Shown here: piece by piece, positions 25,338 through 33,419 of the stretch
Layout: each line of letters opens with the position of its first letter
Position numbering within the stretch: position 1 is the first letter of the stretch
DNA from: Chloroflexota bacterium
GTDB lineage: Bacteria; Chloroflexota; Anaerolineae; Anaerolineales; Anaerolineaceae
DNA length: 40,242 nt
Assembly (NCBI GenBank): GCA_012799995.1
Contig: JAAZKE010000016.1
Span: 1 to 40,242 of the forward strand
Direction of reading: 5' to 3'
The notes under the pieces: model-generated
The model's database searches: none
Seen by the model: only the letters and a program-made list of their open reading frames with translations
Told to the model about the DNA's origin: nothing
Program-made: the position numbers and the translations under genes

Positions 25338-25730
25338 TTAAAAATCTGCAACCCACAACCCGTGCAAATTGCACCAGGTATAAATTTTCCCGCTATGCCC
25401 CTGATAAACTGTGAACACATATTGAGGTGCCATATCCTGTTCCAGTTTCTGGATGATGATCGTGCGGTTGTAGCAAACTGCAATCCAACTGATATGATGT
25501 TCAGCCGTCATCGGATGATTGGTGCTGCCTACCCGCACCAACATATCGCGGGTTCCCAGGTATTCATAAACGGGAAGATGTTTTTCGGAGGACTGGCTTC
25601 CAGTGTTCTCTGGTTCCGGTTCCAGCACTTCTCCACAACAAATAACCTGTTCAGAACTTTTTTCTATTCTGAACAGGCTGTTTCCGCACTTCTTACATAC
25701 GAAGACTTCTAATTCACAGCCTTCCATCAT
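25338..25730 (-). CDS. dfx: Desulfoferrodoxin-type superoxide reductase (130 aa)
   Basis: It reduces superoxide to hydrogen peroxide without making oxygen. The N-terminal desulforedoxin domain binds iron by C12, C15, C31 and C32. The C-terminal domain carries the active centre: EKH (E49, H51), H72, H78 and the C120-N-L-H123 motif give the four-His, one-Cys iron site with the nearby Glu-Lys pair. This is the two-iron (2Fe) form. The start codon abuts the rubredoxin stop (TAAATGATG), so translation is coupled; a second ATG follows directly. Confidence 0.95.
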   Translation of the reverse strand: MMEGCELEVFVCKKCGNSLFRIEKSSEQVICCGEVLEPEPENTGSQSSEKHLPVYEYLGTRDMLVRVGSTNHPMTAEHHISWIAVCYNRTIIIQKLEQDMAPQYVFTVYQGHSGKIYTWCNLHGLWVADF

Positions 25731-25892
25731 TTAAGTCAGTTCTTCAAAATCCTCTTTACCTAAACCGCAAACAGGGCAAGTCCAATCTTCCGGAAGATCC
25801 TCGAATGCGGTTCCGGGTTCGATCCCGCTGTCAGGATCACCTACTTCGGGGTCATAAACATACTGACAACCAGTGCAAATATATTTCTTCAT
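25731..25892 (-). CDS. Rubredoxin (53 aa)
   Basis: A small electron carrier with the classic motifs [10 protein letters not shown] (first pair) and [11 protein letters not shown] (second pair) binding one iron by four cysteines, and the acidic middle [26 protein letters not shown] lies eight bases before the ATG. It is the first gene of the operon and the probable electron donor to superoxide reductase and rubrerythrin, and possibly to the separate flavodiiron protein. A palindrome lies 27 bp upstream. Confidence 0.96.
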   Translation of the reverse strand: MKKYICTGCQYVYDPEVGDPDSGIEPGTAFEDLPEDWTCPVCGLGKEDFEELT

Positions 25893-25918
25893 CTTGAAAC
25901 TCCTCTTACAAATACATT

Positions 25919-25944
25919 ATTGATGAAAACAATGTGTCATCAAT
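25919..25944. promoter_or_regulatory. Probable redox-regulator operator before rubredoxin
   Basis: ATTGATGA and TCATCAAT form a perfect 8-bp inverted repeat with a ten-base spacer. It sits 27 bp upstream of the rubredoxin start, where a promoter is expected. The regulator is not identified; the spacing differs from a standard PerR box. Confidence 0.6.
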
Positions 25945-25986
25945 TTGAATTGAATTTTAACATGAAATCGGAAAAGATGAATTATG

Positions 25987-27048
25987 TTATAAGAAGTCAG
26001 CCAGCCAGGTGAACGTTAATCCAGTCCAATCACGCGCCAGCCACATCAGCCATGAAAAAATGTTATAGACGGAATTATCCGAAGCCACTGCCAGCGCGTC
26101 CATTCCAACGCGTTTGCAGCTGTAGAGTGCGCGAGACGTGTGGAAGCTTTGCGTCACCAGCACCGCTTTTTTAATGCCGAACCTGTTGACAGCATTTTCA
26201 CAGGTGGCACTGGTGCTGAGGCCAGTTTCATCCTGCACGATCGCCTCCTGTGGTACGCCCATGTTGTTTGCCAGCGCAGCCATCACAGCGGTCTCATGCC
26301 TGCTGGCAGCGGAGTTATCGCCGCTCATCAGCAACCGTTCCACCGCTCCTTTTTGATAAAGCCTGACCGCCGTTTCTACCCGATCGCACAATACACTGGA
26401 AGCAGTACCGTTACGGTAGACGCCGGCGCCAAATACGATCGCGATCGGATAATCATTACGGTTGTAATCCACCAGATCGATCTTCTGAGAGCGTACCTGC
26501 AGGGTGATCGCCAATGCCGGCAGCTGGAATAATACAGCTGAAAACACCACCAGATAGGAAAAAACCCGCAAAACCGGATGACTTTTCGCCAGAATCCGCA
26601 CCAGCACGAAAACTGTCCACACCAACCGCCAGAATGCCAGAAAAAACAGCCCCGCCAGACAGAAATAGAAGGTAAAACGCACCGAGATGCCGCGGTTTTG
26701 CCGCAGGATATACTGCCAATAGAAGGTTTGCCAGAAAACCGCGAACAGACTGACGCTCAGCCATACGATCCCAACCCGAATCGGACGTTGCAGCTGGATC
26801 AGCTGCCAAAGTCTGCTCTCCGTGCGCTCATCCAACGCCAGTGGATCAGCAAGGGATTTGCCAAACTGGTTGATGCCACGGTAAATCTGCAAAGCAGCTG
26901 CCAACACCAGCCACACCAGCAGCGAGGGCAGCGTCAACCCCAGTATGTGAATCAAGCCGGAGGATTGACGGATGCCTACGCCCATATAAAAACCCTGCAA
27001 AACGATCACCGCCAGATCCCCGAGAACCAGAAGAATCAAATTGAACAT
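25987..27048 (-). CDS. DUF218 (SanA/YdcF-like) membrane protein (353 aa)
   Basis: Five or so N-terminal hydrophobic helices (within residues 1-190) carry a C-terminal DUF218 domain (about 195-345) with YPIAIVFGAGVYRNG, LLMSGDNS, ETGLSTSATCENA and AVLVTQSFHTSRALY. Family members such as SanA and ElyC act at the cell envelope in ways not fully known, some on lipid carriers or cell-wall polymers. A TATAAT box ends seven bases before the ATG and there is no ribosome site, so the mRNA may be leaderless. It follows the phage-like block on the same strand, with a 60-bp gap. Confidence 0.82.
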   Translation of the reverse strand: MFNLILLVLGDLAVIVLQGFYMGVGIRQSSGLIHILGLTLPSLLVWLVLAAALQIYRGINQFGKSLADPLALDERTESRLWQLIQLQRPIRVGIVWLSVSLFAVFWQTFYWQYILRQNRGISVRFTFYFCLAGLFFLAFWRLVWTVFVLVRILAKSHPVLRVFSYLVVFSAVLFQLPALAITLQVRSQKIDLVDYNRNDYPIAIVFGAGVYRNGTASSVLCDRVETAVRLYQKGAVERLLMSGDNSAASRHETAVMAALANNMGVPQEAIVQDETGLSTSATCENAVNRFGIKKAVLVTQSFHTSRALYSCKRVGMDALAVASDNSVYNIFSWLMWLARDWTGLTFTWLADFL

Positions 27049-27055
27049 AAAGGGA

Positions 27056-27063
27056 ATTATACA
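27056..27063 (-). promoter_or_regulatory. TGTATAAT box before the DUF218 gene; leaderless start predicted
   Basis: On the minus strand TGTATAAT is followed by seven bases and then the ATG at 27048. A transcript starting at the usual distance would begin at or next to the start codon. The -35 region is poor. Confidence 0.55.
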
Positions 27064-27108
27064 GGGCTGTTCCCGCTGACATCTTCATCAACCGCCATTT
27101 GTTTACGC

Positions 27109-28411
27109 TCAGCCTGCCACCCAACCGGAGAGCCCCACACTGTTTTGCGGGATCACCGTTCCACCGAAGGTGTGTGAGTCGTTGACAGTATAGGTGATCA
27201 GGTGATAGGAATGCAGCCCAAGCATCCGGTTGGCAACGCGGTTTTGCAGACGCGTGGAAAGCGCACCAGGTTTATACACCGGCGCACTCAGATCAGCAGC
27301 GTTGACGTTCATCAGTGGCTCGCTCAGGTTGATGTCAATACCAATCCCCAGCATGGAGGAATTGGCAGTCATGGCAGTCACCACTCCCAGCCCATTGAGT
27401 TCCACCTCCGCGCTGTTTAACCCGGTCACCACCCTCACCGCCAGGTTGGCATCCTGCGCATATGGAACCCAGGCGCCAGGCACCGCATTGGTGTTCTGCG
27501 TGACAGAACACAGTTTCCGCAGCGGTCGATGCATTGGATGATTCAGGTTCCAGACCATCCGATCCGTGACCGTATCTTTTGTCACTCCATTGGCAGTCAG
27601 CCCAATCGTCCCGAGATAACGATAAGCGGGGCTTTCGGCGCTCACCAACACGCCGTCCAGCCATTGAGTGGGAGTCATGCGCGTGGTAAGGTCAACCCAG
27701 GGCGAGAAGCGTCAGGCGCGGCAGTCCGCTGCCATCCAGATGCAGCCAGGCGTCATAACAGCAGGAAGTATTCAACCCGGAGAGCGGAACGGAGAGCGCA
27801 CTAAACTGCACCGTCTCCCAGCCGCTTTCAGACCGATAGAGGGGAATGCGGTTGCCGCCATAGGGAACGTAATAAAGCGTATCAGCGGAGTTAATATCCG
27901 AAGTGGGCGTTGGATTGCCCGCCATCAGCGTCAGCCGCCCAGCTGCGCAGTCAATGTTTGCCGCGCCTCTCAGATTTTCCGTAATGCTGCGAACAGAGCT
28001 CACCGATTGGACAACCGGATCCCAATAACAACTGCCAATAAGGCGTCGACCGGCGGATACCGGCAGATTGCTTTGTACGACCAACTGCATCCCAGCCCCT
28101 GCTGCGCTCTTCTCCACCGCGATCTGCAGCAGTCCCGCCGAGGGAAACTCAAGCGCGCTGACCGTTTTGGTGAGCGTCGTTTCAGAACAGGCTGGAACAC
28201 CTTCGATCATCAGTGCGCAGGGATTAAGCGTAATCTCCGCGCCATTGCCATGCAGAGCCAGATCAGAGCGATAATTGTTCAGCAGCTGGCCAAGCAAAGC
28301 GCTGCTGCTTTCCGGATTTCCGAGCGTAAGCGCATCGCTGCGCAGGTCATTGTATTGACTGGCGAGCGTGGTGTCGCCCGGCTGCACTGCTGTTGAAAGT
28401 GGATAGGTCAT
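27109..28411 (-). pseudogene. Phage structural-type protein split by a frameshift
   Basis: Two frames (28411-27692 and 27678-27109) read as one protein. The first ends CYDAWLHLDGSGLPRLTLLA-LG-stop; the plus-one frame at the same spot continues WVDLTTRMTPTQWLDGVLV and then YRYLGTIGL and DRMVWNLNHPMHRPL. An order of AW-x-DxTTR, DGV and RYLGT is familiar from phage structural proteins. The shift falls in GCCCTGGG near 27700, as if one base had been gained. ATG 28411 with GGAGG is preferred to the TTG at 28423. Function in the particle is unknown. Sequencing error, true decay or programmed shift are all possible. Confidence 0.6.
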
Positions 28412-28444
28412 CAATTCCTCCAAATTGATTTTTGTTTAAAGAAT

Positions 28445-28954
28445 TTAAGATGGCTGCCAGACAGCCTCACCCCACAGCGAACCGCCAGCCGCGGGATCAT
28501 CGAGCCACATACGCTGCGGATGCAATGGCAGATCGCACAGTGTGCGCGTTGAAAGATGAATTTCGAATGTCTCAACTTCGGGATAAATTGAGTTGATCAC
28601 CACATGATCATCCCCGAAAAGTCCGCGGATCCTTCCCGTGCGCGTTATCAGTTGAATGTCCTGTTTTTCCAGCAGAATCGCCCGCAGCCGCTCACGAAAT
28701 TCCTCCGCTGCAATTGGAAACCATGATCCATCAGGAGCCAGCAACGGTTCCGCCAACAATGCTGTTAACCATAAGTGTCGAATTTCGCTGACAGTTTCAG
28801 TTCCTCCTTCTCCATCAACCCGGTAGACCTCATAATGAATGCGAACCCTGCTGCCGGGGAACTTTCCACCCGCCTCAGCGCAGATCATTGGCAGGTCGGG
28901 ATGCAGCGCGTGACGCAGGATGCAATCGCAGTTAATTCCAGGAAACCATTCCAT
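28445..28954 (-). CDS. Uncharacterised protein of the phage-like block (169 aa)
   Basis: The protein is not recognised. It is a mixed alpha/beta protein without a signal or membrane helix, with the segments ICAEAGGKFPGSRVRIHYEVY, AAEEFRERLRAILL and YPEVETFEIHLSTRTLCDL. Its place two bases after the connector-like gene and just before the structural pseudogene suggests a minor head or tail-completion protein, but that is inferred only from gene order. GC-rich codon use matches the rest of the block. Confidence 0.6.
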   Translation of the reverse strand: MEWFPGINCDCILRHALHPDLPMICAEAGGKFPGSRVRIHYEVYRVDGEGGTETVSEIRHLWLTALLAEPLLAPDGSWFPIAAEEFRERLRAILLEKQDIQLITRTGRIRGLFGDDHVVINSIYPEVETFEIHLSTRTLCDLPLHPQRMWLDDPAAGGSLWGEAVWQPS

Positions 28955-28956
28955 CT

Positions 28957-29595
28957 TCAGATCTTGAATCCGGCAATTGGAAACGGCTGTGAAATGCGCT
29001 CCAACGATGCCGAAGCATCATTTTGCAGGCGCGCCTGAAAGCTTTTCAGCAGTGCTTTCGCCTGCCGCTCCAACCGTGGAAAATCCTGTGGGCGTTTGCC
29101 ATTGACTTCGGCAATCGCCGCTGCACGCGCCTGCAACGCAAACCCAGCAGTCCCCTCACAAAGGATTTGAAGATGATGCGCCGGGAGGCTGGTTGCGGTA
29201 GCTCCATCCAGCCCTTCCAGTTGATGCGGCAGCTGCAGCCTGAGCCGTAGGGACAGCGGCGCCGCCAGCCCAACAAAAGATTTTGAACGGAAACAATAGC
29301 GTTCGCCCTGCTGCTGAGCAATGCAGTCAATATCCTGCCACACCACCGCGGTCTCGCATCGTAACGCTACGCTGTTCAAAATCACGCCGCCTGGAAGCGT
29401 CAGGCTGACAAACGCGCTTTCTGCGCTGACGAATTCCGCTTCGACCTCAAGCTCCGTTGTGCGCGGGAAGTACAACCCATACACTTCCAGTGCGAACTGC
29501 AGACCAACCCGCAGCATTCCATCTGAAAATCGCCTGCCGTTCTCATCACCAAGCAGCTGCAATGTGGTACTTCTTAATGTTTCCCAAGCGGTCAT
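28957..29595 (-). CDS. Head-tail connector/adaptor-like phage protein (212 aa)
   Basis: The N-terminus MTAWETLRSTTLQLLGDENG, with FSDGMLRVGLQFALEVY after it, has the layout of phage head-tail connector (gp6-like adaptor) proteins, which start with a short helix, an LGD turn and a second helix of hydrophobic pattern. The remainder has a beta-rich middle and a helical, alanine-rich end (GFALQARAAAIAEVNGKR). AAGGA precedes the ATG. In a particle it would join the portal ring to the tail; no portal gene is present here. The assignment is by pattern and position. Confidence 0.55.
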   Translation of the reverse strand: MTAWETLRSTTLQLLGDENGRRFSDGMLRVGLQFALEVYGLYFPRTTELEVEAEFVSAESAFVSLTLPGGVILNSVALRCETAVVWQDIDCIAQQQGERYCFRSKSFVGLAAPLSLRLRLQLPHQLEGLDGATATSLPAHHLQILCEGTAGFALQARAAAIAEVNGKRPQDFPRLERQAKALLKSFQARLQNDASASLERISQPFPIAGFKI

Positions 29596-29634
29596 CTCAA
29601 ATCCTTCCTGAATGTTTCAACCCGCGAACTATTC

Positions 29635-29707
29635 TTTTCCACAGTCAATCCACATATCCTGCCTGTTTCCTAACAAAATAAATGAGCATTTCCACAACTT
29701 TTCCACC
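29635..29707. other. Cluster of DnaA-box-like sequences
   Basis: TTTTCCACA (29635-29643) fits the relaxed DnaA box TTWTNCACA. Three near matches follow within 64 bases: CAATCCACA (29646), ATTTCCACA (29688) and TTTTCCACC (29699). The 170-bp gap between two phage-like genes is AT-richer than its surroundings. It could be a remnant origin, or chance. Confidence 0.3.
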
Positions 29708-29732
29708 GGTTTTCAACATTCGCTTCAACTTT

Positions 29733-29758
29733 GGGCGGTGAGGGAACCATCACCGCCC
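29733..29758. terminator. GC-rich hairpin after the holin-like gene
   Basis: GGGCGGTGA and TCACCGCCC form a perfect 9-bp stem with an eight-base loop, 8 bp after the holin-like stop on the minus strand. There is no T-run in that direction. It may attenuate or protect the upstream transcript. Confidence 0.45.
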
Positions 29759-29765
29759 ATGTCCT

Positions 29766-29960
29766 CTATTGCTGCTGACTTTTCCCCCGCAACCCGTCCT
29801 CCAGGGCAACCCCGAGGATGTAGGCTGCCAGCACCGCAGTGCCATTTGCCACTGCCTCTTCGTTCAGTGGAAACTGCGGCAGATAGACCGCCAATATCGA
29901 ATAAACCAACCCCACCAACGCAGCCCAGAACTTCCGTGACCGCAAAACCTGTTTCCACAT
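29766..29960 (-). CDS. Holin-like small membrane protein (64 aa)
   Basis: After MWKQVLRSRKF comes a hydrophobic segment (about residues 11-29), a loop with PQFPLNEE, a second helix (about 38-52) and a short charged tail, a pattern shared with small phage holins. ATG 29960 is chosen for AGGAGG seven bases upstream. It lies 19 bp after the capsid gene. If it is a holin it would make holes in the membrane for lysis; no endolysin gene is seen. Confidence 0.6.
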   Translation of the reverse strand: MWKQVLRSRKFWAALVGLVYSILAVYLPQFPLNEEAVANGTAVLAAYILGVALEDGLRGKSQQQ

Positions 29961-29979
29961 AAAGGCACCTCCTGAACTC

Positions 29980-31893
29980 TTACGGGACAACGTTCGACTT
30001 GTACAGCGGGCGATAATCCGCCACAAACACACTCAGGAAATGGCGCGCCTTGATCCGAACCTCGTCGTTGGTAAACAAAGCGCCATTCAATTGATTGTCA
30101 GCAATGTAGATCTCAGGCATCAGGCCAAACCGTTCGCCGATGATTACTGCCGGAGCCACCAACGGATCAGCCACCGCTGCCCAGTCATTGGGATCGCTCA
30201 TCTCGGGACAGGTGATCACATCACCTGGCAAACCGCGTTGCAGGTTTTCCGAGGTGATATCCTGTTCCCATGCCATGGTTGGATACAGGATCCGCTGTGC
30301 GGTCAAGCGCAAGGCACGCGGAACGATCAGGTAACGCGCGTCCAGCGCCTGAATCGGTGCGACCGAACCGCTGTTGACCAGCAGCGGTTGGTTATAGATC
30401 GCGCTGCCGGCTGCTTCCCAGCTCTCTGCTGACAGAGCACTCGTCCCCAGATTGGCATGCGCCGCGTCAAACACCGGTTTCCCATCCGACATCAGCGGAC
30501 CAGTGCCGGCAGATTCAGTAAAGACCGAGCCAACCATCGCGGAAAGTCGACGCAAGCCAGCGGTTGCCAGCTTCATCGGAAATTGTCGCAGCCGCAGCGT
30601 GTCATCGCGCTCGAACATCTCCAGTGTCAGTCCCAGGTAACCGCCATATTTCGCCCAGGTGCCGGTCTCAGCTGAGTCACTCACCCCCAGCGCAGTGTAA
30701 GCCGCCCCTTCAGCAACCGATGGCAGCAGGTTGATTTCGCCGACCAGGATGCCGCTGATTGTTTGCAGGCTGTTGAAGTGCTCCACGGTTACAATCCGTT
30801 CCCACCAGCGATAGCCGCTCTTTCCGAGCTCATCCCAGCGCTGCACAATCAATTTGTTGAGCGCATTTTTCAGCAGCGCCGGCAGATCAGCGCTCACCGA
30901 CAACCGTGTCTGTTCGGGATGATAGCCACCATGGAAATCAAGGTCACCGGTCGTCAACGTATACAATTCGCGGATTCCGCTCAGGCGCTCAGTTTGGACA
31001 CCCCGCAGATTCTCCGGCCGCGCAGCCCCCAACAGATCATGAACCGCTGCACTGAGACGATCGCGCTCGTCAGTCATCTGCTCAATGCGCGCACCCGGCC
31101 CGTTGATTGTCCCGGCAGCGGTCAATGCGCTTATGACCTGTTGCTGCACGGCGATTTCATTGCGCAATACCTGCGGATCAAAGGCAGTACCGCTGAAGCG
31201 CACGCGCAGCTGTTTTTGCACCGCCTGCGGCAAATTGGATGCGCTGAGCGCGCTGTCCAACAGATAACTGTACAATCCGGAATCAGCCGGTTCGTCGGCC
31301 TTTCCTCCATCGCCGGAATTTTGAAAACGCGCCCGCAGCGGTTCCGCTTCTCCAGCAACGCTTGTTTGGAGTTTCTGCGATGCCAGCGCGCGCAAAAAGG
31401 CACCCCCGCGCGCCGGATCAACTACCAGATCCACCGAGTGAATTTTCAGGATGCGGTCAACGTGTTTTCCCCTGCGGGTGAACGACAGATCTGCCGAGAA
31501 GCCCACCCGGGCAGCGCTGCCATGCTCCGACAGCATCTGCCTGCCGGTCTCCTTCAAAATTTCCGCAGCCGGACCGAGCGGTTGCAGCCGACAGCGAATG
31601 CCGCGAATCGAATCGTCCCATTGCGGTTCCGTTAACACGCCTGCCAGATCACGAACGCTGTGGTGCTGCCCGTCACTTTGCTCAGCGACATGATCGATGA
31701 AGCACTGTGCGCGGTCAAACAAGGGCAAAGCGTCCTTCAGCACCGGTTCATCAAAATGCCAGCCGTTGCCCTCGCCGACGGTGATCGCAGCGATTTCAAA
31801 AAACTGCGCATCGTAAGTTGGCGTTCCTTCCAGACGCAGCAGGCCATGTTCGACCGTACCGGATTCCAAACCATTGTCAAGCTTTTTTGCCAT
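29980..31893 (-). CDS. Prohead protease-major capsid protein fusion (637 aa)
   Basis: Residues about 20-175 resemble a capsid maturation protease, with His68 in CFIDHVAE, Ser133 in VGFSADL and the closing IHSVDLVVDPA. Residues about 325-637 resemble an HK97-fold/Mu gpT-like major capsid protein: LPALLKNALNKLIVQRWDEL, TWAKYGGYLGLTLEMFERDD, SDGKPVFDAAHANLG and a C-terminal EVRIKARHFLSVFVADYRPL. A linker with a Q-rich helical stretch may act as scaffold. Such fusions are known in phages. The ATG at 31893 follows AAGGA. No portal or terminase lies upstream; a host transporter begins on the other strand 213 bp away. Confidence 0.85.
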   Translation of the reverse strand: MAKKLDNGLESGTVEHGLLRLEGTPTYDAQFFEIAAITVGEGNGWHFDEPVLKDALPLFDRAQCFIDHVAEQSDGQHHSVRDLAGVLTEPQWDDSIRGIRCRLQPLGPAAEILKETGRQMLSEHGSAARVGFSADLSFTRRGKHVDRILKIHSVDLVVDPARGGAFLRALASQKLQTSVAGEAEPLRARFQNSGDGGKADEPADSGLYSYLLDSALSASNLPQAVQKQLRVRFSGTAFDPQVLRNEIAVQQQVISALTAAGTINGPGARIEQMTDERDRLSAAVHDLLGAARPENLRGVQTERLSGIRELYTLTTGDLDFHGGYHPEQTRLSVSADLPALLKNALNKLIVQRWDELGKSGYRWWERIVTVEHFNSLQTISGILVGEINLLPSVAEGAAYTALGVSDSAETGTWAKYGGYLGLTLEMFERDDTLRLRQFPMKLATAGLRRLSAMVGSVFTESAGTGPLMSDGKPVFDAAHANLGTSALSAESWEAAGSAIYNQPLLVNSGSVAPIQALDARYLIVPRALRLTAQRILYPTMAWEQDITSENLQRGLPGDVITCPEMSDPNDWAAVADPLVAPAVIIGERFGLMPEIYIADNQLNGALFTNDEVRIKARHFLSVFVADYRPLYKSNVVP

Positions 31894-32002
31894 TTTCTTC
31901 CTTTCCACTTATTAGAATTTTATTTCTATTAAAGAGGTGTCGGATAATTTTTACAACTGCCATTTTCAGCAGGGAAGGTGTACGAAATCTCTGCCTGAAT
32001 GC

Positions 32003-32031
32003 TTGACAATTCAAATTGAGAGGAAGAAAAT
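32003..32031 (+). promoter_or_regulatory. Possible promoter of the MFS gene
   Basis: A consensus TTGACA is followed after 17 bases by GAAAAT, a weak -10 box. It lies about 75 bp before the ATG at 32106 in the gap divergent to the capsid gene. Confidence 0.35.
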
Positions 32032-32105
32032 GAAGAAGCAGCCAGCCTTGGCTACCCGACATGATCAAGGTCAAACGTATTGCCGGGGAAAACAGGAGGA
32101 GAACT

Positions 32106-33350
32106 ATGAATCCGCAAAAGAAAAATTCAGCATATCGGTCAGTCGTAACCGTGGTAATTATCTTTGGTATTATCAGCCTGTTCGGCGATGTGGTTTATGA
32201 AGGCGCGCGCAGCGCCAACAGCCAGTACCTCAATTTGCTGGGCATCAGCGCGACCACCGTTGGTCTGGTCTTCGGCATTGGCGAGTTTCTTGGCTATGCA
32301 CTACGCCTTTTGGCAGGGGTGTTGTCGGATAAAACCCACCGTCAATGGGTTTTCATCTTCATCGGGTATGGTTTACTGATTGTGGTCTCGCTGATGGGGT
32401 TGACTGTCAAATGGCCGGTGCTGGTCATCCTAATTCTGCTGGAACGCATCGGCAAAGCGCTGCGCAGCCCAGCCAAAGATACGATCCTCTCCTCAATCGC
32501 TCAGCAGATGGTCGGGGTAGGCACAGCATTTGGGGTGCAGGAAGCATTGGATCAGGTGGGCGCATTTCTCGGCCCGATGATCTTCACCACGGTTTTCGCC
32601 CTCTCAGGCACGCAGGGTGTGGCTGAATATCAGCTCGGCTATCGGTTGCTGATTTTTCCTTTCATCGCGCTGATGGGGTTCCTGTATTATGCCTATCGAA
32701 AAATCGAACGCGAAGAGCTGATCCCGGAGATGAAAATAAAAGAATTCCGCAACGAGAAGCTTTCGAAAATCTTCTGGGTCTATACGCTCTTCACCCTGGT
32801 CGGAACGCTCGGATTCGTCAATTTCAGCACTATCGGATATCACCTTAAAGCGCGCGACCTGATGGACGACGCCACCATCACCGGGCTGTATGGCGTCGCG
32901 ATGATCATGGACGCGGTGATGGCGCTGGTGATTGGCAAGCTGTACGACACCATGAAGTCACGCTCGAAGAGAAAAACCGGTGGGCTGGCGGTGCTGGCGG
33001 TCACCCCGATTTTTACCGTTCTGTTGCCGTTTTTCACGCTCACAGAAAATAAAACGTTGATCATCATCGGTATGATGCTGTTCGGCATTATCATGGGGAC
33101 ACATGAGACCATCATGCGCTCAGCGATCTCTGACATCACCCCCTTTTACAAACGCGGCACCGGCTATGGCGTCTACAACGCGGCTTACGGACTAGCGCTT
33201 TTTGGTGGGGCATCGCTGTTCGGATATCTGTATGATCAGCATATGATCCCGCTGATTCAGGGCATTACAGTCGTAGCCGAAATTGTGGCAGTGATCCTAT
33301 TCGTCCGAATGCTTGCCATGACCCGCGAAAACCCTGAGCACATAGCCTGA
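32106..33350 (+). CDS. MFS transporter (414 aa)
   Basis: Twelve hydrophobic helices in two halves, with the MFS motif A between helices 2 and 3 (GYALRLLAGVLSDKTHR) and a matching loop in the second half (GKLYDTMKSRSKRKTGG). It has a long central loop around residues 205-225. It should be a secondary transporter in the inner membrane; the substrate is unknown. The ATG at 32106 is chosen for AGGAGG six bases upstream. The next gene is a Rrf2 regulator, 70 bp downstream on the same strand. Confidence 0.85.
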   Translation: MNPQKKNSAYRSVVTVVIIFGIISLFGDVVYEGARSANSQYLNLLGISATTVGLVFGIGEFLGYALRLLAGVLSDKTHRQWVFIFIGYGLLIVVSLMGLTVKWPVLVILILLERIGKALRSPAKDTILSSIAQQMVGVGTAFGVQEALDQVGAFLGPMIFTTVFALSGTQGVAEYQLGYRLLIFPFIALMGFLYYAYRKIEREELIPEMKIKEFRNEKLSKIFWVYTLFTLVGTLGFVNFSTIGYHLKARDLMDDATITGLYGVAMIMDAVMALVIGKLYDTMKSRSKRKTGGLAVLAVTPIFTVLLPFFTLTENKTLIIIGMMLFGIIMGTHETIMRSAISDITPFYKRGTGYGVYNAAYGLALFGGASLFGYLYDQHMIPLIQGITVVAEIVAVILFVRMLAMTRENPEHIA

Positions 33351-33377
33351 TTTCGTGAAAATCCGATTCGCTTTTGA

Positions 33378-33400
33378 ATTCCCTGTAATAAAATAGGAAT
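33378..33400. promoter_or_regulatory. Rrf2-type operator, site 1
   Basis: ATTCC-N13-GGAAT, 20 bp before the Rrf2 start. The core reads CCTGTAATAAAATAGGAATAAG and shares its spacing and right half with site 2. Confidence 0.55.
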
Positions 33401-33419
33401 AAGGAAAGAGAGTTAAACG

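Noticed and set aside
24774..31893. Idea that the capsid protein is an encapsulin loaded with rubrerythrin or the ferritin-like protein
   Set aside because: Encapsulins have no fused protease and their cargo carries a C-terminal targeting peptide. The rubrerythrin ends in its rubredoxin domain, and holin- and connector-like genes point to a phage origin.
26578..32000. Many long open frames on the plus strand opposite the DUF218 and phage genes
   Set aside because: GC-rich coding DNA keeps the opposite strand free of stops. The minus-strand frames have ribosome sites, tight spacing and recognisable domains; the plus-strand ones do not.
31937..32200. 87-codon frame ahead of the MFS transporter
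   Set aside because: It overlaps the transporter in another frame, lacks a recognisable pattern, and the transporter start with AGGAGG is clearly better.
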